DNA of 64,000 nt, from NCBI GenBank assembly GCA_964596985.1, contig CAZQWG010000003.1, positions 124,001 to 188,000 on the forward strand. Reading direction: 5' to 3'. This stretch comes from GCA-020345945 sp964596985 (lineage in GTDB: Archaea; Thermoproteota; Bathyarchaeia; RBG-16-48-13; GCA-020345945). Positions within the stretch are counted from its first letter, which is position 1. Each line of letters starts with the position of its first letter. Of the stretch, positions 15,776-24,517 are shown one piece after another. The notes below the pieces were generated by a model, which saw only the letters and a list, made by a program, of their open reading frames with translations, did not search any database and was not told the DNA's origin. A program made the position numbers and the translations under genes.

Positions 15776-16375
15776 ATGCGTGGTTGTTTTTTCTGTGAAG
15801 CAAGAACTTCCGATAAATACGAATGGCGAAGACTCAATTTCCCAAATCCTTGCTGCTATGCTATCATTCCTAGGCAGCCTGCGACGTACGGACACGTCCT
15901 GGTTGTTTCCAATTGGCATACTTCAGACATCGCTTCTCAGGAGATGCACTCTGCTAAGTTAGCCGGGATGATTGAGGTTGCGCACAAATTGTCTCTAACG
16001 ATGAAGAATAACCTAAGGAACGACGAAGACAGACGCGTCGAAAGAGTATATGTCGTAATTCAATGCGAGGGGAAAGACCCTCATCTTCATTTCCACCTTA
16101 AACCTCGATATGAAGGCGACAATGAGGGTGATGTTTTCCTAATTGAAAAAGAGTTCGAGGAAGCTAGATGGCCGAAAGAATGTGAACCCACAACCGAAGG
16201 CGAAAAGATACAGATAGAGAAAGCTGAAGAGAAAATTGCCAAAGTGAGGAGAATAGTCTGCGTAAACAAGAAGCGATTAGAAAAGAACAAATTCGTAAGA
16301 AGTAAAGATGAGCGCGACAATCTCATTTGCAGAATGAAAAATGAAATAGATTCCTTTATCGCCAAAAGTAGATAA
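15776..16375 (+). CDS. HIT-family protein
   Basis: 199 aa. The N-terminus (MRGCFFCEARTSDKYEW) and the histidine triad PHLHFHLKPRY near residue 103 identify a HIT-fold nucleotidyl hydrolase/transferase (HxHxH). The ligand-positioning stretch VVSNWH lies near 43. The C-terminal 70 residues are unusual: a long Lys/Glu-rich helix (EKAEEKIAKVRRIV..., KNKFVRSKDERDNLI). HIT proteins act on dinucleoside polyphosphates or nucleoside phosphoramidates; this substrate cannot be told from sequence. AT-rich, divergent from the AlbA_2 gene. Confidence 0.75.
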   Translation: MRGCFFCEARTSDKYEWRRLNFPNPCCYAIIPRQPATYGHVLVVSNWHTSDIASQEMHSAKLAGMIEVAHKLSLTMKNNLRNDEDRRVERVYVVIQCEGKDPHLHFHLKPRYEGDNEGDVFLIEKEFEEARWPKECEPTTEGEKIQIEKAEEKIAKVRRIVCVNKKRLEKNKFVRSKDERDNLICRMKNEIDSFIAKSR

Positions 16376-16511
16376 CTTGCCACATCTATCCAATGGTCTT
16401 CCTGTGACACTCTGCTCTCCGGTCTCACCCTTTTTATCAATTGTATAATGGTGCCTAGGAAAGATACTTCCTAAATTCAAGCTATGGGCAATATAATTGA
16501 AGAGGATCGAA

Positions 16512-16880
16512 ATGCAATTAGACGACGCCATATTGGGTCTACTTGAAGAGTCGCATGGAATGACCTTCTCAGAGATCAAGAAGGCTTTGGGCGACTCAAA
16601 GATCAGGGACAAGGCTCTGAGCAACACCCTGAAGAGACTTCAGAAATTCATGGAGATCAGGAAAATACTGTACTGCGATTGGTCTTCAAGGCCAAAAACT
16701 TACTACATTCTTTTCAATGATGACAGATTCCTAGTTCCTTGTGAGGACAAAAATGATCCGTATATATGTACATGCTTGAGAAGAGAAGTCAGACTTGATG
16801 GGATGCCGTGTTACTATTTTGTCTACCTTAACTACTTTGGTGAGGAAATCGATCGCGATTTAACACCTTGCAACAGTTAA
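16512..16880 (+). CDS. winged-helix protein
   Basis: 122 aa from ATG 16512, preceded by GAAGAGG at a suitable distance (a TTG at 16497 is the longer alternative). Residues 5-60 (AILGLLEESHGMTFSEIKKA..., NTLKRLQKFMEIRKILY) follow the helix-turn-helix plus wing pattern. The rest has cysteines (C77, C88, C90, C103) that may bind metal. Probable small transcription regulator; family not further resolved. Confidence 0.55.
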   Translation: MQLDDAILGLLEESHGMTFSEIKKALGDSKIRDKALSNTLKRLQKFMEIRKILYCDWSSRPKTYYILFNDDRFLVPCEDKNDPYICTCLRREVRLDGMPCYYFVYLNYFGEEIDRDLTPCNS

Positions 16881-16884
16881 TCAG

Positions 16885-17310
16885 GTGATTCTTGACGGAA
16901 ACGCTGTTTAATCGGGTTGAGCTAACTCGGGTACTTCAGTTAGGTCGATTCGGTTGCCAAATGCAATTCAACTCAAGAATTGCTCAAAGAGTATTCGAAA
17001 GTGTCTTGGTAAGGACAGAATTCACATCTTCCTTCCCTTGAGGTGGTATAGCCCTTTTTCGTATCATCTTTTCGAATCCGAATGGAATAAAATTTTAGGC
17101 AAATCCCCCGGGTTTCATACTTTTGGGAGGCGACATATACCTATCAGGACTCTAAGCTCCACTTTGACAGTTGCCCATAGGGACGCGCCAACTCATAGGG
17201 GCGGCCTCTATAGAGGAGAAGGAGATCGTCCGCTTCCTATCAAGCGAGTTTAAGAATGTGGAACCCGCCGCTTTCTTCGACATATAGTATCTCTCTCCAT
17301 CCCACCGGCA
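16885..17310. other. decayed sequence, no intact gene
   Basis: No complete frame. A 34-codon piece (about 17,175-17,287; RQLIGAASIEEKEIVRFLSS) reads like the end of a real protein and stops at TAG just before the ABC remnant, suggesting that this stretch is also old coding DNA. Confidence 0.35.
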
Positions 17311-17789
17311 ATGGGGCTTACACAACTTAATCCCAACATCGTATTTCTAGGTGAGCCTACGGCCGGCTTAGATGCGATGAGTGCACGCTGCCTACGCAGT
17401 CTCTTGAAGGAGCTCAGAGAGCGAGGCGTCACAATCTTCCTCACCGCCCCCTATGTCGAGGAGGCTGATCAGCTATGCGGCCGAATAGCAGTGATAGTGA
17501 AGGGCATAATCGCCACTGTTGATACACCTAAAAACATGAAGGCAAGCATACAGGGCATCCGATCGTTGAGTTCTCTTTCAACTTGCCGATCAACCCCTCT
17601 GCGATCTAGGAGCTTCAAGACCTCGGAGAAGTCAAGTTGGAAGGCAACCAAGTCGGAGTGCTGACTAGAGAGGTCTCGGAAACCATGAAGACTCTGGCCA
17701 GTCTTGCCAGCGAATATGGTTTGAGAATCAAGGATGTCAACACGGTGAGAACTAGCCTGAAGGACACTATTTATGTTGAGCTCTCTTGA
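17311..17789 (+). pseudogene. remnant of an ABC-2-type ATPase
   Basis: The reading frame starts near Walker B (NIVFLGEPTAGLDAMSARCL) and runs through the D-loop and switch region (ATVDTPKNM). It then shifts frame near 17,561, meets an in-frame TAG near 17,605, and ends with TLASLASEYGLRIKDVNT...SLKDTIYVELS. That end matches the C-terminus of the intact ATPases at 18,942 and 22,799 (VNTLGPSLEDVFVKLTG). The Walker A half is missing. It is a third, dead copy of the exporter ATPase family found just downstream. Confidence 0.8.
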
Positions 17790-18132
17790 CCGGCTAATCT
17801 GATACAGTAGTCGCATGGCTTGGTGAATGGATCTTCAGGAATCTGGTGTGGGAAGAGTTCAAGAGACTGCTGATGCAGGACCCGTTTGAATCGGCGGTCT
17901 AAGAAGCAATCAAGAAAGAGTGTTTGTGAATCAAGAGGATGCTGATTATTACTTGAAGAGGTGTAAGGAACCATTCTAGGAAAGGGAGTAGGTCCTGTCG
18001 GCTTCGGCGAGGTATGGTTGAACGTGAGGAGCAACCAACCGGCCTTGGACTTGTTGAGTGGTGAAGAGAAACCATGTCCAGGAATTGGGTGGGGGAAACA
18101 GTTGGGTCTTTCTTTTTGTCAGGTAGAGCACG

Positions 18133-18558
18133 TCATACTGGTATTATCGGACGAAGGTTCTTTTCTGTTGTGTCAGGATTTATGATGTGAGAACGGGGTT
18201 CATGGCAGCCGCTCGGGCATTTTCCATGATCCCATCCGTTTCTGTTGGCGGCCCATTTTATTAAGGGTATAATGGATTCGCGGAACTCTTGGCCATCTGT
18301 GGTAAGGGAATATTCCACTCTTGGAGGGATCTCAGCGAAAGCCTCCCTGTTCACTAACTCGAGGTCTTGGAGGTCTTTCAAGGTATCGGAGAGGGTCTTA
18401 GGGCTGATCCCATTCAACACTTTCTCAAGTTCCGTGAACCTCAGGCTTCCATAATTTCCTAGGGAGTTTACTATTAATAGTGCCCACTTCTTGCTGATGG
18501 CGTCTATAACGCCTCGGAGAGGGCAGAAACATACATGGCCACACTTATCCGGGTTCAT
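18133..18558 (-). CDS. HxlR-family transcriptional regulator
   Basis: 141 aa. The winged helix spans about 15-100: RGVIDAISKKWALLIVNSL, YGSLRFTELEKVLNGISPKT, LSDTLKDLQDLELVNREAF and VEYSLTTDGQEF are all HxlR hallmarks. The N-terminal CGHVCFCP provides the Cys typical of redox- or electrophile-sensing HxlR proteins, and further Cys/His occur at the C-terminus (GKCPSGCHEPRSH), suggesting thiol or metal sensing. It is divergent from the exporter cluster across a perfect palindrome at 18,593-18,608, which is its likely operator. Confidence 0.85.
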   Translation of the reverse strand: MNPDKCGHVCFCPLRGVIDAISKKWALLIVNSLGNYGSLRFTELEKVLNGISPKTLSDTLKDLQDLELVNREAFAEIPPRVEYSLTTDGQEFRESIIPLIKWAANRNGWDHGKCPSGCHEPRSHIINPDTTEKNLRPIIPV

Positions 18559-18592
18559 ATAGGTTTCCTCATTTGAAGTGACTATTTTACTA

Positions 18593-18608
18593 TAAACTTG
18601 ATAGTTTA
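18593..18608. promoter_or_regulatory. palindromic operator TAAACT-TGAT-AGTTTA
   Basis: A perfect 6+6 bp inverted repeat with a 4-bp spacer in the divergent intergenic region, 35 bp from the HxlR start and 51 bp from the start of the Cys-rich small gene. It overlaps A/T boxes for both directions, so binding would block both promoters. Confidence 0.6.
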
Positions 18609-18658
18609 AATACTTTACTTTCTATAATTAGAATCGTAAGAATAGGAAGTGAGAAAGA

Positions 18659-18832
18659 ATGTGTACAGAATGTTGTTGCGGAGTACATCCCTACACCTCC
18701 TGGCATCGACACCCACACCACAGGCGTTTCCTAACCAAGGAAGAGAGGACTGAGAAGCTGGAGAGCTACGCGGAGGAGCTGAGGAAGGAGCTCGCTGCTG
18801 TGGAAGAGCAGATCAAAGAGTCCAAGGGTTAA
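18659..18832 (+). CDS. small Cys/His-rich coiled-coil protein
   Basis: 57 aa. The N-terminus MCTECCCGVHPYTSWHRHPH is packed with Cys and His, a likely metal or redox site. Residues 25-57 form one charged helix (FLTKEERTEKLESYAEELRK), ending in KESKG. Similar short proteins occur beside archaeal redox and metal genes, but the function is not known. It is the first gene after the palindrome and reads toward the exporter genes. Confidence 0.6.
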   Translation: MCTECCCGVHPYTSWHRHPHHRRFLTKEERTEKLESYAEELRKELAAVEEQIKESKG

Positions 18833-18941
18833 GGAGCATTTGGAAATTCGTGAATCAGTGGCTAGAAGTTCTGAGGCACTAAAGCGAAGGATCCTCATTT
18901 TCCCCCCATTTTTGCCGAGTTCAAAGGAGACTTGAAACTGA

Positions 18942-19949
18942 ATGATGAAAATACAGACAGAATACGCTATTGAGGTCTCGAATCTAACGAAGAAGTACGG
19001 GGACTTGGTCGCGGTAGATCATGTAAGCTTCGATGTCGAGAAGGGCGAGATTTTCGGCTTCCTCGGCCCTAATGGAGCCGGCAAAACAACGACGGTCCGG
19101 ATGCTTACGGGTATTTCAATCCCGTCGGATGGCTCGGCAAAAATAATGGGATATGATATTCAAAAACAGTCGGTGGAAGCCAAGGAACTGATGGGGATTG
19201 TGCCCGATATATCCAATGTCTACACGGAGTTGTCTGCATGGGACAACCTTACCTTCACTGGTCAATTGTATGGCATGTCGAAGAACGATCGAGAGGAGAG
19301 GGCTGCAGAACTACTAGAAATGTTTGAGCTTTACGACAGGCGTCATGAGAAGTTGGAGGACTATTCAAGGGGAATGAGGAGAAGGGTGTGTATCGCCATG
19401 GCCTTGATGAATAGGTCGTCGATCCTCTTCCTCGATGAGCCTACCTCCGGGCTGGATGTTCAGAGTGTGATAGCCATCCGAGAACTAATTGGGAAGCTGA
19501 ACCATGAAGGACTGACTGTCTTCCTGACTACTCACAACATGGAGGAGGCAAGTCAGATGTGCGACCGAATCGCCATAATCAACCATGGACTGATAGCGGC
19601 CGTTGACACGCCGGAAAAGCTGAAGAGGACGACAGAAGGTCTGCAATCCGTGGAGATCTCTTTCGAAGCCACGGCTCGAAGCATTTTGGACGACCTTAAA
19701 CGCCTTAAGGACGTCGAGGAGGCACACAAACAGGGAGATAAAATCAAGCTTTACACCGATAATCCGCCCAGCGTCCTATCCGAGGTATGGGAGTATGCCA
19801 AGACGAATCGACTAAAATTAATCACAGTGAACACCCTAGGTCCGAGCCTTGAAGACGTCTTCGTGAAGCTCACAGGGATAAGGAAGGAGCCAAGGAGGGG
19901 GCGTAAAGGAATGATGGACCAGAGAGAAGGCAGGGGAGGAAATCGGTGA
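18942..19949 (+). CDS. ABC-2-type exporter ATP-binding protein (copy 1)
   Basis: 335 aa. Walker A GPNGAGKTTT near 45-54, the DrrA/CcmA-type signature YSRGMRRRVCIAMAL near 137-151, Walker B ILFLDEPTSGLD near 158-169, and the H-loop TTHNMEEA. The C-terminal 80 residues hold the DrrA-type regulatory stretch (LIAAVDTPEKLKRTTEG..., GPSLEDVFVKLTG). It overlaps the permease gene by 4 bp (ATGA). Substrate unknown; exporters of this class move drugs, lipids or polysaccharide-linked cargo. An HxlR regulator upstream fits a detoxification role. Confidence 0.9.
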   Translation: MMKIQTEYAIEVSNLTKKYGDLVAVDHVSFDVEKGEIFGFLGPNGAGKTTTVRMLTGISIPSDGSAKIMGYDIQKQSVEAKELMGIVPDISNVYTELSAWDNLTFTGQLYGMSKNDREERAAELLEMFELYDRRHEKLEDYSRGMRRRVCIAMALMNRSSILFLDEPTSGLDVQSVIAIRELIGKLNHEGLTVFLTTHNMEEASQMCDRIAIINHGLIAAVDTPEKLKRTTEGLQSVEISFEATARSILDDLKRLKDVEEAHKQGDKIKLYTDNPPSVLSEVWEYAKTNRLKLITVNTLGPSLEDVFVKLTGIRKEPRRGRKGMMDQREGRGGNR

Positions 19950-20701
19950 TGAGATTAGGGCGTCTTTCCAAGGAGTTGAAGGTTGTCTGGGCGATCGCCA
20001 TCAAGGACATGAAGATATACTACGTGAGACCCCCATCACTGATGTTCGGGATCCTCTTTCCCTTCTCCATGTTCCTATCTTTCGTTATAGGTCGGAACAT
20101 GCCTATATCACGTGCTATTCCGGTTCTCGTCGCCCAGACAGTCTTCTTCGCCGCATCATCCATAGGTCCGGTTTCCATACCGATGGAGAGGAGGCTGCAG
20201 ACCTTCGATCGGTTCCTCTCCGCCCCGGTTTCGCTGTTGACGGTTTTACTGGGGAAGACGACAGCCGGATTCATCTACGGAGTCGGGATATCTCTCATAC
20301 CTGTGGTGATTGGGATATCCTTTTTCAACTCCCAGATCACTGATCTTGCCGCCCTGGGGATTGGGATGGCTCTATCGGCCTTCGGCTTCGCGGCAATGGG
20401 TATAATGTTCGCCTCTCTGCCAGGTCAGGGTCCTGGTGAAGTTATGATGCCCCTCAACTTCGTTCGAATCCCCCTGCTCTTCGTCAGCGGCGTCTATGTG
20501 CCAGTCAAAGACCTGCCTTCATGGGGCCAAATAGTTTCTGTAGCATCACCTCTAACACATACAATCGAGTTGATCAGGCTTGGATTTGGTGGTGAGAACT
20601 TCTTTGGACCACCAGTCAACGTAATCATACTCATGTTCTATGCGATAGTCTTCTTACTGGCAGGTATAAGATTCCACATAATGAACCAGCGCAAGGAGTA
20701 G
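19946..20701 (+). CDS. ABC-2-type exporter permease (copy 1)
   Basis: 251 aa with six hydrophobic segments, as expected for ABC-2 permeases. The family region ...RLQTFDRFLSAPVSLLTVLL lies near 85-105 and the conserved IPLLFVSGVYVPVKDLPSW near 172-190. It overlaps the ATPase gene upstream and forms the exporter with it. It is paralogous to the permease at 23,751 (MERRLQTFDRFLSAP versus LERRTGTFNMLLAAP). Confidence 0.85.
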   Translation: MMRLGRLSKELKVVWAIAIKDMKIYYVRPPSLMFGILFPFSMFLSFVIGRNMPISRAIPVLVAQTVFFAASSIGPVSIPMERRLQTFDRFLSAPVSLLTVLLGKTTAGFIYGVGISLIPVVIGISFFNSQITDLAALGIGMALSAFGFAAMGIMFASLPGQGPGEVMMPLNFVRIPLLFVSGVYVPVKDLPSWGQIVSVASPLTHTIELIRLGFGGENFFGPPVNVIILMFYAIVFLLAGIRFHIMNQRKE

Positions 20702-20780
20702 AATATGCGAGATCATCCATCTGACTGGAAAGAATCAGTCGTTGGAAAGTGGAGGGAACCGACATCAACAGGGAGGTGAG

Positions 20781-21095
20781 ATGTCGATGCTAGATGTATG
20801 CGATTTAACCAAGCTAATGGAATTCTCTCAAACCCAGAGGGTCAAGAAGGACATCTGCAAGACAGAGATGTTCAATGTCGTGCTTGTCTGCCTTGAAACT
20901 GGACAGGAGATTCCTCCTCGCCCAGAGCCCTACGACGTTTGTTTCTACGTCATAAACGGTCAAGGCACCTTCACAGTGGGCGACAAACGAGCAGAGCTAA
21001 CAGCAGGTTCAATGATTTTTGCGCCGGCAGACGTGGCACGTGGAATCAGAAGCACCAAACGACTAAGCATCCTAGGAATACAAGAGGCACATTGA
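20781..21095 (+). CDS. cupin-domain protein
   Basis: 104 aa. ATG 20781 directly follows the Shine-Dalgarno GGGAGGTGAG; the frame is open further upstream but without a ribosome site. The cupin core has TGQEIPPRPEPYDVCFYVIN and GQGTFTVGDKRAELTAGSMI, then APADVARGIRS. The usual metal-binding HxH is absent (PRPEPYD in its place), so metal binding is doubtful. Single small cupins beside transporters may act as ligand-binding or isomerase proteins. It sits between the first exporter and the molybdate-type permease. Confidence 0.75.
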   Translation: MSMLDVCDLTKLMEFSQTQRVKKDICKTEMFNVVLVCLETGQEIPPRPEPYDVCFYVINGQGTFTVGDKRAELTAGSMIFAPADVARGIRSTKRLSILGIQEAH

Positions 21096-21261
21096 CCCGT
21101 TCTAGGCACCACTACTGGTGCGTGACCAGCCGGCGCACGATGATGACATTCAACAACGAGTATAGTTTCAAGTATCCCTCAGAATAATATTCACTTCTCT
21201 GGTAACACCTTTGCGGAGAGAATAATGAAGCTGTAGGATAAAGACTGAATGGAGTAATGAA

Positions 21262-22041
21262 GTGGCATTGAGGAAAGCCTTGGACAAATTCAATGTTGGC
21301 TTATGGCTTATGGCTGTGGCGTTCATCCTTTTCATGCTGGTATCCCTCTTCTATCTATACGTCGCCGTTGGGAGTTCGTGGGGTCTCGTGGCTGAAGCCC
21401 TCTTCGATAACAGAATTATAGGTGCTCTCTTGGTTAGCGTCTCATCGGCATTCATTGTGGGCGTCCTAGCCATAGGCGTTGCCATACCTACTGCCTACGT
21501 GTTGACCTACAGCGAGTTTAGAGGGAAGTCACTTGTGGAGACGCTTCTCATAGAGTTCCCGCAGACCTTCCCACCTGCAACAGTGGGTTTGGTCTACCTC
21601 CTGATGCTTGGCCCAGGTTCGCCAATTAACATCGCCTATACCTATCCCGCAGTAATAGTCGCCAAGCTTTACGTCTCCACCCCCTTTGCCTTGAGTCTGA
21701 TCCTTAGACGTTTCAGAGAGATCCACCGAACCGGGTTGGATGTCATAGCTGAGTCCTTGGGTGGCAGGACTAGGCATATTCTGCTCTGGGTTCTGATCCC
21801 GTTGTCTACTATCGACTTGTTGGGCGGGTTCTCTCTGACATGGGCAAGAGCCATGGGGGAAGTTGCTGCGACCCTAATCTTCGCCGGGGCTATTCCTTGG
21901 AAGACTGAGATCTTTCCAGCAGTCGTCTACTTGACTTCAGGGTCAGAGCCTGAACTTGCCTTGGCTGCCTCGTTGATAGCCGCTATCCTTTCAATAGTTG
22001 CGCTCATGCTGTTCAAGCTGATTGCAGGTAGTAGAAGATGA
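21262..22041 (+). CDS. molybdate/tungstate-type ABC transporter permease
   Basis: 259 aa, GTG start, about six transmembrane segments. The cytoplasmic loop DVIAESLGGRTRHILLWVLI (about 159-178) is the EAA-type contact with the ATPase. FPQTFPPATVGLVYLLMLGPG and TWARAMGEVAATLIFAG match ModB/WtpB/TupB permeases. It overlaps the ATPase gene by 4 bp. With the binding protein at 24,518 it would import an oxyanion; molybdate or tungstate is the family's usual substrate. Confidence 0.85.
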   Translation: MALRKALDKFNVGLWLMAVAFILFMLVSLFYLYVAVGSSWGLVAEALFDNRIIGALLVSVSSAFIVGVLAIGVAIPTAYVLTYSEFRGKSLVETLLIEFPQTFPPATVGLVYLLMLGPGSPINIAYTYPAVIVAKLYVSTPFALSLILRRFREIHRTGLDVIAESLGGRTRHILLWVLIPLSTIDLLGGFSLTWARAMGEVAATLIFAGAIPWKTEIFPAVVYLTSGSEPELALAASLIAAILSIVALMLFKLIAGSRR

Positions 22042-22751
22042 GCAAGCTTGAGGTAGAGAACCTCAGCAAGAGCTACGAGGCGACCAAGGCCCTTGACAGG
22101 GTGAGCCTGACCGTCAACCCCGGCGAGTTTCTTGTGATCATGGGTCCAAGCGGCTGCGGCAAGACAACGCTTCTCCTGACGATCCTGGGGGTTTTGAAGG
22201 CGGATGAGGGCCACGTTTACATCGACGGCAAAGATATTGGCGGTCTCCGTATAAGCGAGAGGAATATCGGGTACACACCACAGGATTTCGGCCTTTTTCC
22301 TCACCTCACAACCTATGAGAACGTGGCCTTCGGCATGAAAGTCAGAGGACTTGCTCGAAGAGAGATCGGCTCCAAGGTTAAGGCGATGCTCTCCCTTGTA
22401 GGACTGGAAGGTTTGGAGCAGCGGAAGCCGGGCGAGTTGAGCGGGGGGCAAAGGCAACGTGTCGCCCTGGCTAGGGCCTTAGCTATTGACCCGTGCTTAC
22501 TGCTCTTGGACGAGCCTCTAAGCAATGTAGATGAGGCTACCAAGGCAGAGGTTAAAGCGAAACTGAAGGAAACAATTAAGAGGGCAGGAGTAACGTCTGT
22601 CTGCGTCATGCACGACCCGGAGGACGCCCTTGAGCTAGGGGATAGGATCGCAGTGATGTACATGGGGCAAATAATACAGTGTGCAACGCCAAAAGATCTG
22701 GTGGAGAACCCGGGAGGGGAAGTTGTCCGAAGGCTCTTACACAGTGGATAA
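22038..22751 (+). CDS. ABC importer ATPase (molybdate/sulfate/Fe class)
   Basis: 237 aa. Walker A GPSGCGKTTL near 36-45, Q-loop YTPQDFGLFPHLTTYENV, signature LSGGQRQRVALARALA near 134-149, Walker B LLLDEPLSNVD near 155-165 and the H-loop MHDPEDALELG. It lacks the long C-terminal TOBE/MOP domain of ModC, so it resembles short oxyanion or polyamine-type ATPases. It starts inside the permease stop (ATGA), so the pair is coupled. Confidence 0.9.
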   Translation: MSKLEVENLSKSYEATKALDRVSLTVNPGEFLVIMGPSGCGKTTLLLTILGVLKADEGHVYIDGKDIGGLRISERNIGYTPQDFGLFPHLTTYENVAFGMKVRGLARREIGSKVKAMLSLVGLEGLEQRKPGELSGGQRQRVALARALAIDPCLLLLDEPLSNVDEATKAEVKAKLKETIKRAGVTSVCVMHDPEDALELGDRIAVMYMGQIIQCATPKDLVENPGGEVVRRLLHSG

Positions 22752-22798
22752 TACAATGAGGGGGGAGGCACACGGAGGTTGCCATAGAAGTCCGAGAC

Positions 22799-23746
22799 TT
22801 GACTAAGCGCTATCCTAACGTTCTAGCAGTAGACCACGCAAGCTTTGAAGTTAATCGAGGCGAGGTCTTCGGCTTTCTAGGTCCAAATGGAGCCGGCAAG
22901 ACCACAACGATCAATATGCTCACCGGTACAATAAAGCCTACCTCAGGCACAGCCTTCATCTTGAATCATGATATCGGAGAGGAACCTGTCAAGGCGAAGG
23001 AGCACATAGGGGTGGTACCTGATGTTTCAGGTGTTTACGACGAGATGACCGCTTGGGATAACGTTGATTTCAGCGCCAAACTTCATAGCGTACCTAAAAG
23101 GAAAAGAGCGACTCTGGCAAGAGGGCTTCTCGAACTCTTCGGGTTGTATGAGAGGCGTAACGACCGTGTTAGCACCTTTTCAAGGGGTATGAAGAGGCGT
23201 CTGACGATCGTTGCAGCCCTGGTCCATGAGCCGGAGATACTCTTTCTGGATGAGCCGACCACCGGCCTCGATGTCCAAAGCGCGAGGCAGGTCCGGGATC
23301 TGATAAAGGAGCTGAACAGAGAGGGCACGACGGTTTTTCTCACAACCCACTATATTGAGGAGGCGGATCAGTTGTGCCAGCGGATTGCGGTCATCGATAG
23401 AGGGAAGATAATCGCTACGGATACCCCTGAAAGGCTCAAGGCTGTGACTCAAATAGAACACGCTATAGAGGTCTCTTTTGATCGTGTGGAGGGGGTATAC
23501 GAGAAACTTGTGAAACTGAGCCATGTCAGGGATGTGGTTACTACTGGAGACAAGTTCAGGCTATACGTTGATGATCCCTCGGAAACGTTGCCCTTGATCA
23601 TCGATTTCGCTAAGGAAAATCATCTAAAGATTATGTCGATCAGCACCTTAAAGCCGAGCTTGGAAGACGCTTTCATTAAACTAACTGGCTTACATCCAGA
23701 AGCCATGGCTGTTGAGAAGGAGCACGTAAAACCACTTCGAGGTTGA
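22799..23746 (+). CDS. ABC-2-type exporter ATP-binding protein (copy 2)
   Basis: 315 aa as annotated from TTG 22799. The homologous N-terminus (VAIEVRDLTKRYPNVLAVDH) actually begins some six codons earlier, where the only possible starts are GTT or ATA. Either a rare start is used or one base is wrong there. Walker A GPNGAGKTTT, signature FSRGMKRRLTIVAAL, Walker B ILFLDEPTTGLD, H-loop TTHYIEEA and the DrrA-type tail are intact. It is close to copy 1 (18,942) and pairs with the permease that follows. Confidence 0.85.
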   Translation: MTKRYPNVLAVDHASFEVNRGEVFGFLGPNGAGKTTTINMLTGTIKPTSGTAFILNHDIGEEPVKAKEHIGVVPDVSGVYDEMTAWDNVDFSAKLHSVPKRKRATLARGLLELFGLYERRNDRVSTFSRGMKRRLTIVAALVHEPEILFLDEPTTGLDVQSARQVRDLIKELNREGTTVFLTTHYIEEADQLCQRIAVIDRGKIIATDTPERLKAVTQIEHAIEVSFDRVEGVYEKLVKLSHVRDVVTTGDKFRLYVDDPSETLPLIIDFAKENHLKIMSISTLKPSLEDAFIKLTGLHPEAMAVEKEHVKPLRG

Positions 23747-23750
23747 TGTA

Positions 23751-24488
23751 ATGACTAGCGCACGGGTTGAAGACATGAAGAGGGCTGTCTACATAGCGGA
23801 GAAAGATGTCAAGATATATTTCCTCAAGGGGCCCAACCTCACCTTTGGGCTCCTCCTCCCCGTGGTTCTCTATCTTGCTTTCTACATCGGCAGAACAGTG
23901 GAGCTGACCTCAGCCATATCTGGCGTGGTCGCGATGGTGGCGTTCTTCGGTGCAGGCGCAATTCAAGCCGTATCGCTTCCATTAGAGAGGAGAACGGGAA
24001 CATTTAACATGCTTCTCGCAGCGCCTACATCACTTTCCACAATAATGCTCGGCAAAACCTTGGCAGGCTTCTTCTTTGGAACCGTTCTCTCCTTAGCGTA
24101 CATCGCGATCATCTTGCCTTTTTCTCCCTTACCAAATCTGCCCCTATTTCTCCTCGGAGTCTCGTCCTCTTCACTGATGTTCTCTGCGCTTGGGCTGTTC
24201 ATGTCGGCGCCTTTCCGAGATATCCCGGAGGCCATGCCGCCCGCTACGGTCGTACGTATCGCGATGGTCTTCATCTGCGGTGTATTCATGCCAGTAGGGG
24301 ATATGCCTGCATCTCTTCAAACCGTTGCGTATTTGCTGCCGCTTACTTACTCGGTGGATGCTCTTCGTCAAGCGATGAGTGAAACCGTGAATATCCAAAT
24401 GTTTCTTATAGATTTGGGGGTTCAAATCTCGTATTCCATTATCTTTATGTTTGCCGCCACTAAGATGCTTGAGAGAACAATCAAATAA
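23751..24488 (+). CDS. ABC-2-type exporter permease (copy 2)
   Basis: 245 aa, ATG 23751, 5 bp after the ATPase stop. Six hydrophobic segments; the conserved IAMVFICGVFMPVGDMPASLQ near 168-188 aligns with IPLLFVSGVYVPVKDLPSW of copy 1. Partner of the preceding ATPase. The two exporter pairs flank the oxyanion-type importer genes, an arrangement that suggests duplication around them. Confidence 0.85.
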   Translation: MTSARVEDMKRAVYIAEKDVKIYFLKGPNLTFGLLLPVVLYLAFYIGRTVELTSAISGVVAMVAFFGAGAIQAVSLPLERRTGTFNMLLAAPTSLSTIMLGKTLAGFFFGTVLSLAYIAIILPFSPLPNLPLFLLGVSSSSLMFSALGLFMSAPFRDIPEAMPPATVVRIAMVFICGVFMPVGDMPASLQTVAYLLPLTYSVDALRQAMSETVNIQMFLIDLGVQISYSIIFMFAATKMLERTIK

Positions 24489-24517
24489 GGTAATAAGACA
24501 ATTATGAGGTGTAACTT

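Noticed and set aside
17771..18034. 87-codon minus-strand frame
   Set aside because: No start signal, no domain pattern, in a stretch of decayed DNA.
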